Origin: Bacillota bacterium
Lineage (GTDB): Bacteria > Bacillota > Clostridia > Oscillospirales > Oscillospiraceae
NCBI GenBank assembly: GCA_023402075.1
Contig: JAEXCS010000027.1
Coordinates: 1-64,000, forward strand
Reading direction: 5' to 3'
Length of the DNA stretch: 64,000 nt
This document shows, piece by piece, positions 33,170 through 41,493 of the stretch (the stretch's first letter is position 1; each line of letters starts with the position of its first letter). Made by a program: the position numbers and the translations under genes. The notes under the pieces are model-generated. The model was not told the origin of the DNA and did not search any database. It saw only the letters and a program-made list of their open reading frames with translations.

Positions 33170-33282
33170 ATCTGAATACGCCCCTTTACAGTGTGAAATG
33201 GTGAGTAATATACCATTCACAGTATATCCGGCGCGATTTGCAAAGTATACGGGAGAAGGTGCTTAAAACCATGCAAAACCTG

Positions 33283-35682
33283 TCAGTCGGCCATACTTCC
33301 CTGTGCGCCAAGCTGCACAGTAATCACCGTTCCCGCCGGGACCTCCGCCCCGGGCGACACAGACTGGTTCAGGGCAAACACATTTCCGCTGCTGGCGGCG
33401 GTAGCGCCCGACACCCGCATAATCAGCCCCGCGTTGGTGAGCGCCGCGTTTGCCTGTGCGGCAGTCATCCCCACCACCTTGGGAACCGTGCTGGGCGTAT
33501 TGGGTTTTTCTTCACCCAGATACAGGATCACCGACGCGCTGCCGGGGATAATGGACCCGCCAAGGGGCGTTTGGTCAGTAACGGTTGCCCCCTCGCCCAC
33601 GGTGCGGCAAGTAAAGCCAAGATTTGTAATCCGCTCCTTTGCAGCTTCCGCTGTCTGCCCCACCACGTTGGGCACGGTGATGTCCGTACCCACCATCTGC
33701 TCGGCGGTGTAGTCCGGCTCCACTCCCACATAGGGCAGGATTTCACCCATCACGGAGCTGGCGGTGGGCGCCACCATATTGCCGCCGGAAACGTAGACTC
33801 CGGTGTTTCGGCTGGGGGTATCCATGGTGATGAGCATAATGACCTCGGGATCGTCCGCCGGGGCGAAGCACATAAAGGACACGACGACCTCTTTGTTCGG
33901 GTTACCGGTTTTATCAGCGGTGCCGGTTTTTCCGCCGACGCGATAGCCTACCACCTGCCCGTTTTTGCCGGTGCCGGAAGCCACCACATATTCAAGGCAC
34001 TTGCGCACAGTGTCGGATGTTTCCTTGCTGACAACCTGGCGCACGGGGGTGGAGTCATGCTGATACTTCACGTTGCCCTGATCGTCCACCACCTGCTCCA
34101 CCAGATACGGCGTACGCAGGTAGCCGCCGTTGATGGTGGCGGCCTGTGCGCGGATAACCTGAAGCGGCGTGACGGTAAACGTCTGGCCGAAGGAATAGGA
34201 AGCCAGAGACACCACGTTGGTGCCAAAATCCTTTTCGCTGGCAAACAGGCCGGTGGTTTCACTGATTTCATCGATGCCGGTTTTCTCCATCAGGCCAAAA
34301 GATTTCAGATATTGATAATATTTCTCCGTCCCGATTTTCAGACCCATTGTGATGAAAGCCGGGTTGCAGGAATTTCCGGTGGCCTGCATCAGGTCCTGAA
34401 GCCCGTGGCCTCTGTGGTTAGAGCAGTAAATGGGCTTGTTCCAGCCGGGCACCCGGATAGAACCGGTGCAGGTGAAGGTGGAATTCAGGTTTACCAAACC
34501 TTCCTCCAGCGCCGTCGCCAGCGTAACGGGCTTAAAGGTGGAACCCGGCTCGTAGGTATCGCTGATGCAGCGGTTGCGCCATTGCTCGCCCAGCGCCGCG
34601 CGGTTTACCTGACTGCGGGCGGCGGTGTATTCGTCGCTCCCCTCGGTAAGACCGGCCAGCGCCTTCACCAAATCCTCCTCGGTCTGGGCGTTCAGCTTTT
34701 TGTCGTAAATGGTGAAGGGGTCGTTCAAATCAAAGGTGGGATAGGAGGCCATCGCAAGGATTCCGCCGGTTTTCACGTTCATAACAATGCCCGTACCGCC
34801 GTTTTTTGCCCCAAATTTATCCACCATGGATTCAATGCCCTTTTCAAGGACCGACTGGACGCTCACATCCAGTGTCAGCATCAGACTGTCGCCGTTTTTT
34901 GCGTCGTAATACTGCTCATATTGATACAGCATATCCTGCCCGGTGTTGGTTTTTGCAGTGACGGTCAAACCGGAGGTTCCCTCCAGCACATCTTCATACT
35001 TGGCTTCCAGTCCATACAGTCCCGTATTATCGCTGCCAACAAAGCCGATGACCTGAGAGGCCAGCGTTCCATAGGGATAGTAGCGCTTGGAATCGGCGTT
35101 TAAAAAGATTCCCTGAAGCCGGGAAGGGCGCTTGGACGGGTCGCTGATGAGGACGGTCTTTCCATCCTCATCCAGCTTTGTCAAGCCGTTTCCCTGATCG
35201 TCAATTTCTCCGTTGATAAACCGGCGGACCTCATCGCCGGTCTTCTGCTCCACCTTTTTTTTCAGCTCAATGTACTGGGAATTTGTATCCGCCATTTTTT
35301 TGAGAATGGTATCCACATCCAGCTCCAGAATACGTGCAAGGCCCCGCGCCACATAGTTGGGGTCCTGCGTATCCTTACTGTTTTCGATATCGCGGGGAGA
35401 AATACATACCGTCTCCGCCGATGCGGAAACCGCCATAATCTCTCCGTTTTTGTCGTAAATGGCCCCACGGGAGGCGGTGACCACCGCGCTGCGGGTCTGC
35501 TGGGCCACAGCCTTTTCCTGCAACTCCTCGTGCCGCGAGATTTGCAGGCTGTACAGCTTGAACAGCAGCGCCACAAACACCGCAACGCCCAAAAGGCCCA
35601 TCATCAGCACCGTCCTGTTGCGGACCGTCTGGTTGGCCCAGCGGGCGGCGTCACTCTTTCTGCGTTTGCCTGGCTTTGTCAT
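33283..35682 (-). CDS. Class B penicillin-binding protein (SpoVD/PBP2-like) with two PASTA domains
   Basis: A 799-residue transpeptidase anchored by one transmembrane segment (about residues 25-46). A dimerisation domain follows. The catalytic motifs are S381 in EPGSTFKP, SCN in TGNSCNPAF, and KTG in GGKTGTADK. Two PASTA repeats end the protein (VPNVVGQTAEAAKERI and VPKVVGMTAAQANAAL). The B. subtilis dcw cluster has two such genes, pbpB and spoVD; here one gene fills the slot. It is the partner expected for the FtsW-like SEDS polymerase. Vegetative versus sporulation role cannot be separated from sequence. Confidence 0.93.
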   Translation of the reverse strand: MTKPGKRRKSDAARWANQTVRNRTVLMMGLLGVAVFVALLFKLYSLQISRHEELQEKAVAQQTRSAVVTASRGAIYDKNGEIMAVSASAETVCISPRDIENSKDTQDPNYVARGLARILELDVDTILKKMADTNSQYIELKKKVEQKTGDEVRRFINGEIDDQGNGLTKLDEDGKTVLISDPSKRPSRLQGIFLNADSKRYYPYGTLASQVIGFVGSDNTGLYGLEAKYEDVLEGTSGLTVTAKTNTGQDMLYQYEQYYDAKNGDSLMLTLDVSVQSVLEKGIESMVDKFGAKNGGTGIVMNVKTGGILAMASYPTFDLNDPFTIYDKKLNAQTEEDLVKALAGLTEGSDEYTAARSQVNRAALGEQWRNRCISDTYEPGSTFKPVTLATALEEGLVNLNSTFTCTGSIRVPGWNKPIYCSNHRGHGLQDLMQATGNSCNPAFITMGLKIGTEKYYQYLKSFGLMEKTGIDEISETTGLFASEKDFGTNVVSLASYSFGQTFTVTPLQVIRAQAATINGGYLRTPYLVEQVVDDQGNVKYQHDSTPVRQVVSKETSDTVRKCLEYVVASGTGKNGQVVGYRVGGKTGTADKTGNPNKEVVVSFMCFAPADDPEVIMLITMDTPSRNTGVYVSGGNMVAPTASSVMGEILPYVGVEPDYTAEQMVGTDITVPNVVGQTAEAAKERITNLGFTCRTVGEGATVTDQTPLGGSIIPGSASVILYLGEEKPNTPSTVPKVVGMTAAQANAALTNAGLIMRVSGATAASSGNVFALNQSVSPGAEVPAGTVITVQLGAQGSMAD

Positions 35683-35795
35683 TGATATCCTCCATCCTGA
35701 AAACGGCGTTGGGCGCTTCTTGAAGCCCAGTTAAGATTTGGGGAGTAAGAAGGAGCGGCTCTCCTTCTTACTCCCCCTGTTCACTGTATTGCGCC

Positions 35796-36359
35796 TCAGT
35801 CGAAATATTCCACCACCGCGTAAACGCCGTGGTTCAGCGAGGCCACAAGGCGCTCCAGCAGCCCTGCCTCTTTTTCCTTGTAAACAACAGCGCTGTCTCC
35901 ACCGCTGAGGTCCAGATAATAGGTCTGCCCGCTGCCGGGCTTGGACATACCGGCAGACTCCGCTGCCTTTTTCACCGTGTCCAAATCAAACATTTGGGCA
36001 TATTGCGCGGTGAGAATCACCTTTTCGGTCTGAAGCGTGGACAACTCCTTATTCAAAGCCACCACATCGCTGGACAGGCTTGTAAGCTGCACATAGCACA
36101 GCAGAGTCATCACCGCCAGCGCCGCCACAGCACAAAAACTCAGCACAGCCACAAAGGAAATGTGCTGCCGTTCCCGCACCTGCACCGAAGCAGCAGTCCG
36201 CACCCGCGGGGCAGGCACAGCTTCCTCCCGCCGCCGGGGCAGTTCCCCCGCGTGGGATAGCTGGCGCTCCCGCAGTTCAAAGTCAAGATCATATGCCAGA
36301 CTGCCGTTTGTCGTCCCCCGACGGGAATAGCGCAGATCCCGCGCTGCCGCAGCCGCCAT
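35796..36359 (-). CDS. FtsL-like septum protein
   Basis: A 187-residue bitopic protein. A basic cytoplasmic N-terminus of about 65 residues precedes one transmembrane segment (SFVAVLSFCAVAALAVMTLL), then a coiled coil (LTSLSSDVVALNKELSTLQTEK) and a short external tail. This layout and its position directly before the class B PBP gene identify it as the FtsL equivalent, which activates septal synthesis with FtsQ. Sequence similarity within the family is low, so the symbol is left blank. The ATG at 36359 is 6 bases past GGAGG; another ATG two codons earlier is too close to it. Confidence 0.8.
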   Translation of the reverse strand: MAAAAARDLRYSRRGTTNGSLAYDLDFELRERQLSHAGELPRRREEAVPAPRVRTAASVQVRERQHISFVAVLSFCAVAALAVMTLLCYVQLTSLSSDVVALNKELSTLQTEKVILTAQYAQMFDLDTVKKAAESAGMSKPGSGQTYYLDLSGGDSAVVYKEKEAGLLERLVASLNHGVYAVVEYFD

Positions 36360-36421
36360 GCCCATCCCTCCTATCCTTCGTACTTCACACACAGTTTGCG
36401 CTTTTCAGGAAGCGCTATCCC

Positions 36422-36595
36422 TTAGTTTTCCTTTTCCGCAAGCACCGGGCTACCATCCCGGTCCAGCAGCGGTGTTAGTCCCGCCGCGCTGCCGCTGCGA
36501 TGGAACAGATAGTGTACGCCCGTTTCATGATCCACCCAAATCTCCGTCTGTGTCAGAGTTCCCTGCGTGTAAATCTCCTCAAATCTGGGTTTCAT
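36422..36595 (-). CDS. DUF6440 family small protein
   Basis: A 57-residue soluble protein: FEEIYTQGTLTQTEIWVDHETGVHYLFHRSG is split over the first 40 residues, then AGLTPLLDRDGSPV. This matches the DUF6440 pattern of a V-D-x-E-T-G-V-x-Y-L-F core followed by GLTPLLD. Function is unknown. ATG at 36595 follows AAAGGAG by 9 bases. It sits between rsmH and the ftsL-like gene, an unusual extra gene in a conserved cluster, and would be co-transcribed with it. Confidence 0.7.
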   Translation of the reverse strand: MKPRFEEIYTQGTLTQTEIWVDHETGVHYLFHRSGSAAGLTPLLDRDGSPVLAEKEN

Positions 36596-36624
36596 ACCGT
36601 CTGCTCCTTTCACATTCCACGCCG

Positions 36625-37563
36625 TCACGGCTCGCATTTCTCCGCTACGCGGAGCTTGGCACTGCGGGCACGGGGGTTTTCCGCCAGCTCCTCCTCATTC
36701 GGGACAATGGGCTTGCGGGTCAGAATCTTCAGCTTCGGCTTGTTGCCGCAAACGCACACCGGAAACTCCGGCGGGCACGTACAGCCCCGGGCCTGCGCAA
36801 GCAGCGCCCGCTTGATAATGCGATCCTCCAGAGAATGAAACGTAATGACCGCCAGTCTTCCCGCGGGGGAAAGAACCTCCGCAGCGGCCTCGGCCATCGG
36901 CTCCAGCGCGTCCAGCTCGCCGTTGACGGCGATACGGACAGCCTGAAAGCTCCGCTTGGCAGGGTGCTGCTTTTCCCGCAGCGCCTTGGCCGGCATGGCG
37001 GACTTGATCAGTTCCACCAGTTCAAGGGTTGTTTCAACGGGCCTGTCCTCTCTCGCGCGGACAATGGCCCGGGCGATAGCGGGCGCATACCGCTCCTCGC
37101 CGTAGTCATACAAAATACGCCGCAGCTCGCCCTCGCTCCATTCGTTCACCACGCGGTGGGCGGTGAGATGGGCAGACGCGTCCATTCGCATGTCCAGCGG
37201 CGCATCGTGCATATAGGAAAAGCCACGGGCCGCATCGTCCAGTTGGGGGGACGACACGCCCAAATCAAACAGCAATCCGTCCACGGCGGAAACGCCGCAG
37301 CCTTTCAGAATCTCCGCAAGCTCGGAAAAGTTGCCCCGGACCAGCGTCACCCGGTCCAGCCAGGGGGCCAGCCGCTCCTTCGCGGCCTCAATCGCAGCCC
37401 CATCCCGGTCAATGCAGATCAGCCGCCCGGTTGTCAGCCCTTGGGCAATCTCTTTTGAGTGCCCGGCGCGGCCAAGGGTCCCGTCCACGTAGATTCCGTC
37501 GGGACGGATGTTCAATGCCTCAATGCTCTCTTTGAGCAACACAGACTTATGCAAATATTCCAT
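36625..37563 (-). CDS. rsmH: 16S rRNA m4C1402 methyltransferase
   Basis: RsmH methylates N4 of C1402 in 16S rRNA using SAM. The 312-residue protein starts MEYLHKSVLLKESIEAL, the family's standard N-terminus, and has the SAM loop DGTLGRAGHSKEIA. LLFDLGVSSPQLDDAARGFSY and the C-terminal RAKLRVAE-type tail are also present. It starts one base after the mraZ stop codon, indicating translational coupling. Confidence 0.97.
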   Translation of the reverse strand: MEYLHKSVLLKESIEALNIRPDGIYVDGTLGRAGHSKEIAQGLTTGRLICIDRDGAAIEAAKERLAPWLDRVTLVRGNFSELAEILKGCGVSAVDGLLFDLGVSSPQLDDAARGFSYMHDAPLDMRMDASAHLTAHRVVNEWSEGELRRILYDYGEERYAPAIARAIVRAREDRPVETTLELVELIKSAMPAKALREKQHPAKRSFQAVRIAVNGELDALEPMAEAAAEVLSPAGRLAVITFHSLEDRIIKRALLAQARGCTCPPEFPVCVCGNKPKLKILTRKPIVPNEEELAENPRARSAKLRVAEKCEP

Positions 37564-37564
37564 A

Positions 37565-37981
37565 TCAGAAATCCAACTCTTCCATGGCAGACAGCATGTT
37601 CCCGCTCTCCAGCTCCTGCTTCTCCAGCTCCTGCCAGGTGGCGCTGTCCCAAATCTCCGCACGGGAGCTTACGCCGATGACAGACACGTCTTTTTTCAGG
37701 CGGGCGTATTCCCGCAGCTTCTGAGGGATGAGGATGCGGCCCTGTCCATCCGGCTCACAGCGGACGGCATTGGAAAACAGGGGGCGCAAAGCGCGGGCCT
37801 TGGAATAGGGCAGGGCCTCGAATTTTTCGGTCAGCCGCGCCCAGCTCTCGTCGGAATAGATGGTCAGGCAGGGATCAGGGCCGATGGTGACGTAAAACAC
37901 GTCTCCCAGCTCTTCCCGCAGCTTGGCAGGGATGGCCAAACGGCCCTTGGCGTCGATTGTGTGCTGATTGGTTCCCGTCAT
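37565..37981 (-). CDS. mraZ: Transcriptional regulator MraZ
   Basis: MraZ is an AbrB/SpoVT-fold regulator that binds repeats in front of the dcw cluster and controls its own operon. The 138-residue protein has the two DxxxR half-motifs, DAKGRLAIPAKLR and DGQGRILIPQKLR. It is the first gene of the dcw cluster. GGGGAGGG precedes the ATG. Four direct repeats of its expected recognition type lie 45-80 bases upstream of the start codon. Confidence 0.97.
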   Translation of the reverse strand: MTGTNQHTIDAKGRLAIPAKLREELGDVFYVTIGPDPCLTIYSDESWARLTEKFEALPYSKARALRPLFSNAVRCEPDGQGRILIPQKLREYARLKKDVSVIGVSSRAEIWDSATWQELEKQELESGNMLSAMEELDF

Positions 37982-38026
37982 CGGCGCGGTCCCTCCCCTT
38001 CATTTTGTGGGATTCCGGTGAACTTT

Positions 38027-38063
38027 TCACCACCAGTCACCTATTATCACCACTTATCCCCAC
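38027..38063 (-). promoter_or_regulatory. Putative MraZ operator: four repeats at 10-bp spacing
   Basis: On the minus strand, GTGGGGA, GTGGTGA, TAGGTGA and GTGGTGA occur at 38057-38063, 38047-38053, 38037-38043 and 38027-38033. They lie just downstream of the predicted mraZ transcription start. Known MraZ sites are similar G-rich repeats one helical turn apart, so autoregulation is inferred. Confidence 0.65.
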
Positions 38064-38074
38064 TCACATCTCTG

Positions 38075-38103
38075 AGTATAATCAAACTTCCTTGGAATTG
38101 CAA
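38075..38103 (-). promoter_or_regulatory. Sigma-A promoter of the dcw cluster
   Basis: On the minus strand, TTGCAA (38098-38103) and TATACT (38075-38080) are 17 bp apart. The start site would be near 38068. Confidence 0.75.
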
Positions 38104-38176
38104 GAGGTTTTTTGGAATCTTTGAATGGATATAATTCTGTTTTTTTGACGACTTTTGACGAATTTCCGGTATTTTG

Positions 38177-38190
38177 AAACAGATGTTCCA
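38177..38190 (-). promoter_or_regulatory. LexA-like box upstream of the dcw promoter
   Basis: The 14-mer AAACAGATGTTCCA is identical to 56707-56720 in the lexA promoter and in the same orientation relative to transcription. It fits GAACN4GTTY. It lies 74 bp upstream of the mraZ -35. Confidence 0.45.
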
Positions 38191-38216
38191 AGGAGTTGCA
38201 TCCGTTGACATAAAGC

Positions 38217-38260
38217 AAAAAAGTTCCCCAACACAATATATTGTGTTGGGGAACTTTTTT
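38217..38260. terminator. Perfect 44-bp palindrome, bidirectional terminator
   Basis: Two 22-base arms match without mismatch or spacer, beginning with six A and ending with six T residues. It lies 73 bases beyond the stop of the coiled-coil protein gene and should end the rarD-rsmD-coaD operon. Confidence 0.85.
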
Positions 38261-38333
38261 CAATCACTCACATACCAGATACGGGAATTGGCGCAAAATT
38301 CCATAAGCCTTTATCGTGATTTTTCACAAAAAT

Positions 38334-38879
38334 TCAGGCTTCCTCTTGCTGAGGGTCGCCATCCTTTCCCTCGTCGGGATTGTCCAGACGGCGGCGCTGC
38401 TCCTGCATCTTGTTAGCAGAGACGCTGCGGAAGCGAATACGGGACTGCTTTACCTCGTCCAGCGCCATGGAGATGGCCTCCTCCGTGCGGGCCAGCGCGT
38501 CTTCTGCGTATTCGTTGGCCACCTGATAGAGTCGCTTGGACCGCTCCTCGGCATTGTTGACGATGGTATGCGCCTTTTGGCGGGCAGCGGTAAGCACCTC
38601 GCTGTCGGACACCTTGGCCTTGACCTCCAGCTCTGCCTGACGCATCATGCGCTCCACGTCCCGCTTCGCGTCCTCCACGAATTTGTCCCGCGCGGCCAGC
38701 AGCTCCTGCGCACGCTTGATCTCAATGGGAAGCTGGGCGCGCAGCTCGTCCAGCAGGTCCAGCAGCTCATCCCGGTCCACCATGCTCATATTGGGCTTCA
38801 GCGCCGGGGATTTTGCGTCTTCGATCTGCTCGTAGAGCATATCGATCAGGCGGCTGACATCGTTTGTATTGTTGGGCAT
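38334..38879 (-). CDS. Coiled-coil protein (DivIVA / ATP synthase b-like)
   Basis: A 181-residue hydrophilic protein. It starts with a short VSRLIDMLYEQIEDAK helix. A long charged coiled coil (about residues 35-150, RDELLDLLDELRAQLP to EAISMALDEVKQSR) and an acidic, Gln-rich tail follow. It has no membrane segment. Such proteins next to coaD in Clostridia are often labelled DivIVA-like or ATP-synthase-b-like; no function is established. ATG at 38879 is 10 bases after GGGAG, though a GTG three codons earlier is possible. It is translated 5 bases after coaD. Confidence 0.6.
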   Translation of the reverse strand: MPNNTNDVSRLIDMLYEQIEDAKSPALKPNMSMVDRDELLDLLDELRAQLPIEIKRAQELLAARDKFVEDAKRDVERMMRQAELEVKAKVSDSEVLTAARQKAHTIVNNAEERSKRLYQVANEYAEDALARTEEAISMALDEVKQSRIRFRSVSANKMQEQRRRLDNPDEGKDGDPQQEEA

Positions 38880-38884
38880 TGGCT

Positions 38885-39385
38885 TCACGCTCCCTCTTCG
38901 TTCGTCTCTTCTCTCATCTTCCGCACCAGCTCGGCCGCCGCAAGGGGAAGATATTCCTCCAGGGGCTGTCCGTAGCGAATCATCTCCCGCGCCATGGACG
39001 AGCTGAAATGTTCATATTTTGCCGCGGCGGGCAAAAGCAGTGTCTCCAGCCCCGGGCAGAGATGCTCGTTGATACGGGCAAGCTCCCGCTCCATGTCCCA
39101 GTCCGTGCCGTTGCGCACACCCCGGGCAATCACGTCCGCACCATGGCGGACTGCGTAATCCGCCAGAAGGCCGGACCACAGCTCCGCACGGACGTTGGGG
39201 TATTCGGCAATTGATGCCTCCACCAGCCGCAGCTTTTGCTCTGGGGAAAACATCTGGTTTTTCTTAGCCGCGTTGGGACTGACGCAGACCCAAACTGTGT
39301 CGAAGCAGGCCGCCGTCCTTCTGATAATATCCAAATGCCCCAGAGTGATGGGGTCGAAACTGCCGGAGCAAATTGCTGTTCTCAT
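38885..39385 (-). CDS. coaD: Phosphopantetheine adenylyltransferase
   Basis: CoaD makes dephospho-CoA from 4'-phosphopantetheine and ATP. The 166-residue protein has the nucleotidyltransferase motif SGSFDPITLGHLDII with the TxGH pair. KKNQMFS, GVRNGTDWDMERELARINEHL and the SSSMAREM segment that replaces ISSTxVR are also present. Its start codon overlaps the rsmD stop by 4 bases (ATGA). This rsmD-coaD pair is a classic Firmicute arrangement. Confidence 0.97.
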   Translation of the reverse strand: MRTAICSGSFDPITLGHLDIIRRTAACFDTVWVCVSPNAAKKNQMFSPEQKLRLVEASIAEYPNVRAELWSGLLADYAVRHGADVIARGVRNGTDWDMERELARINEHLCPGLETLLLPAAAKYEHFSSSMAREMIRYGQPLEEYLPLAAAELVRKMREETNEEGA

Positions 39386-39954
39386 GTGGCCGATTCCTCG
39401 CTCTCTCCCTCACCTGCTCTGCGGAAAAGCGTCACGGCAATTTTTCCGTAGCGGTAGATGCGGCCCATCCGGTAGGGCGCCGCAGGCTCCGGTAGGATTT
39501 TTTCAGCAGGAGCCTCCGCCGCAATTATACCATGGGGCTTCAAAATGTCAAACCTGACAATGCGCTCCAGCGCTTCCTCCAGCAGCCCCGTTTCATAGGG
39601 CGGATCCAGAAGAATCAGGTCAAATTTTTCCTTTAAAGAGGACAGGACCTCCAAGGAGTCCCCCGTCACCACTATGGCCCGGTCGGTCAGGTCTGTGACC
39701 TTCAGGTTTTCCCGAATCAGCTTCACCGCGTCGGCACGCCGATCCACGAAAACGCAGGTTGCCGCGCCGCGGCTCAGCGCCTCGATGCCAAGCTGGCCGG
39801 TTCCGGCAAACAGGTCCAAAACCCTGCGCCCCTCAACCTCAAATTGCAGGGCACTGAACAGGCCCTCCTTCACCCGGTCGGTGGTGGGGCGGGTATCCAT
39901 GCCCTCCAGCTCTTTCAGCCGTCTGCCCCGTGCGGAGCCGGTGATTACTCGCAT
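39382..39954 (-). CDS. rsmD: 16S rRNA m2G966 methyltransferase
   Basis: RsmD methylates N2 of G966 in 16S rRNA. The 190-residue protein starts MRVITGSARGRRL. It has the SAM loop VLDLFAGTGQLGIEALSRGA and the catalytic motif DPPY (LILLDPPYETG). GGAGAG precedes the ATG. It overlaps the rarD stop by 10 bases upstream and coaD by 4 bases downstream, so all three are probably co-translated. Confidence 0.96.
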   Translation of the reverse strand: MRVITGSARGRRLKELEGMDTRPTTDRVKEGLFSALQFEVEGRRVLDLFAGTGQLGIEALSRGAATCVFVDRRADAVKLIRENLKVTDLTDRAIVVTGDSLEVLSSLKEKFDLILLDPPYETGLLEEALERIVRFDILKPHGIIAAEAPAEKILPEPAAPYRMGRIYRYGKIAVTLFRRAGEGESEESAT

Positions 39955-40838
39955 GGTTCGCTCTCCTTCAATGTTTTTTTCCGTTTCAAATAATCGGAAA
40001 TCAGGAAAATGGCAAGGCTTGTCCACACAAAGCCAAACAAAATCCCGTGGGTCAGGGTAAATTCCTCGTGAAATGCCAGCACGCCCACCAAAAGCTGAAG
40101 CGTTGGGTTCGTATACATCAGCACGCCGGACAAAGACAAGGACGTGGTCCTGATGCCAACGGCAAACAGCATCAGCGGAATCGTGGTCACAATTCCGGCA
40201 AGGGGCAGCAGCAGCCACTGCGCCCCGTGAAGCACCCCCACAGCCCCGGCGCCCCGGGCATCCGCCACTGCAATCCACAGAAGCGCCAGCGGCGTCACGG
40301 CTGCGGTTTCAATAAAGAGGGCCGCATTCGCGTCCGTCTTCACGGTTTTTTTCACAGCGCTGTACAGCGCGAAGCTCCCTCCGATCGCCACCGACACCCA
40401 GGGAAACACGCCAAAGCGGAACGAGGCGATTACAACGCCCGCCGCCGCCAATGCCGTGGCAAACCACTGCAAACGCGTCAGCCGCTCGCGGAACAGCACT
40501 GTCCCCAAAACAGCCGACAGGGGCTGCATCATATAATAAGCAAGGCTGGCATCCAGAACATGGGCGTTGTTGACTGCCCAGATATAAACGCCCCAGTTCA
40601 CCGTAATCAGCGCCCCGGCTCCCGCCAGACGCAGCGTCTCGCTCCGTCTGCCAATCACCTCACGGACGCAGCCCCACTCCCGCCGAGCCGTCAGCAAAAG
40701 CAGCATCATCGCCATGGACCAGAAAATCCGGGCCGACAGCACGTATACAGAGTCCACCGCCCCAAGTATTTTCCAAAAAAGGGGCAATACTCCCCACGCG
40801 GCATAGCATGCCGCAACATATAACGCGCCCTTTTTCAT
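39945..40838 (-). CDS. rarD: RarD family EamA/DMT transporter
   Basis: A 297-residue polytopic membrane protein with about ten transmembrane segments in two EamA repeats. The N-terminal AACYAAWGVLPLFWKILG, the WGVYIWAVNN segment and SLAYYMMQPLSAVLG are typical of RarD. Substrates are undefined; chloramphenicol sensitivity gave the name in Pseudomonas. It is the first gene of the overlapping rarD-rsmD-coaD unit. AAGGAC precedes the ATG. Confidence 0.9.
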   Translation of the reverse strand: MKKGALYVAACYAAWGVLPLFWKILGAVDSVYVLSARIFWSMAMMLLLLTARREWGCVREVIGRRSETLRLAGAGALITVNWGVYIWAVNNAHVLDASLAYYMMQPLSAVLGTVLFRERLTRLQWFATALAAAGVVIASFRFGVFPWVSVAIGGSFALYSAVKKTVKTDANAALFIETAAVTPLALLWIAVADARGAGAVGVLHGAQWLLLPLAGIVTTIPLMLFAVGIRTTSLSLSGVLMYTNPTLQLLVGVLAFHEEFTLTHGILFGFVWTSLAIFLISDYLKRKKTLKESEPCE

Positions 40839-41011
40839 GTCCTTGCCAGTCCCTTCCGGTCGCAGACCGTTTGAAATTACATTTTACAATTGTACGACAA
40901 GGCGCGGATTTTTTCAATAACAAATCCGTACTTTTACTCTTTTTTCCCGCAGGGTACACAGGGCCAATCAAGCTGAGACGGGGAAATCCCCCTGGAATTG
41001 TGCGGTTGCTC

Positions 41012-41040
41012 TTGTGCTTTTGGGGAAAATCGTATATAAT
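41012..41040 (+). promoter_or_regulatory. Sigma-A promoter of the Asp23/YloV pair
   Basis: TTGTGC (41012-41017) and TATAAT (41035-41040) are 17 bp apart, about 75 bases before the first start codon. Confidence 0.7.
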
Positions 41041-41121
41041 AACCAACTGACTATGCGAAACGGCACATTTTCGGTCGGGGTTTCCCTCGGGGACCGGCCT
41101 ATGGAAAGGAAGAATGCGCTT

Positions 41122-41472
41122 ATGATCCAACTGAATTCCGAACAGGGCGCCGTCACTATCAGCAGCGCCGTGTTTTCCAACATCACCGGCATTGCCGCCA
41201 CCAACTGCTTCGGCGTGAAGGGCATGGCCTATCGCTCCATGACGGACGGTTTGGTCCATCTCCTGCGGCGGGAGGCCATGAGCAAGGGCGTCAGCGTCAC
41301 CGCCAATGACGACGGCACCGTCTCCATCGAGCTTCATATCATTGTTGAAAACGGCGTGAATCTTCCCGCGGTGTGCAGCTCCATTATGAACGAGGTGCGC
41401 TATATGGTCACCAAAAATACCGGCGTGGAGGTCAAGGCGGTCGATGTGTGCGTCGACTCCATGACTCTGTGA
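41122..41472 (+). CDS. Asp23/Gls24 family protein (YloU-like)
   Basis: A 116-residue cytoplasmic protein of the alkaline-shock family: NSEQGAVTISSAVFSNITGIAA, then GVKGMAYRS, and the C-terminal VEVKAVDVCVDSM strand. In Bacillus the homologue yloU precedes yloV, exactly as here. The role is linked to envelope stress but not defined. The ATG at 41122 follows GGAAAGGAAG by about 8 bases; upstream in-frame ATGs overlap the promoter. The stop is 21 bases before the next gene. Confidence 0.9.
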   Translation: MIQLNSEQGAVTISSAVFSNITGIAATNCFGVKGMAYRSMTDGLVHLLRREAMSKGVSVTANDDGTVSIELHIIVENGVNLPAVCSSIMNEVRYMVTKNTGVEVKAVDVCVDSMTL

Positions 41473-41493
41473 CCGAGGGAGGGCTCAAAACAG

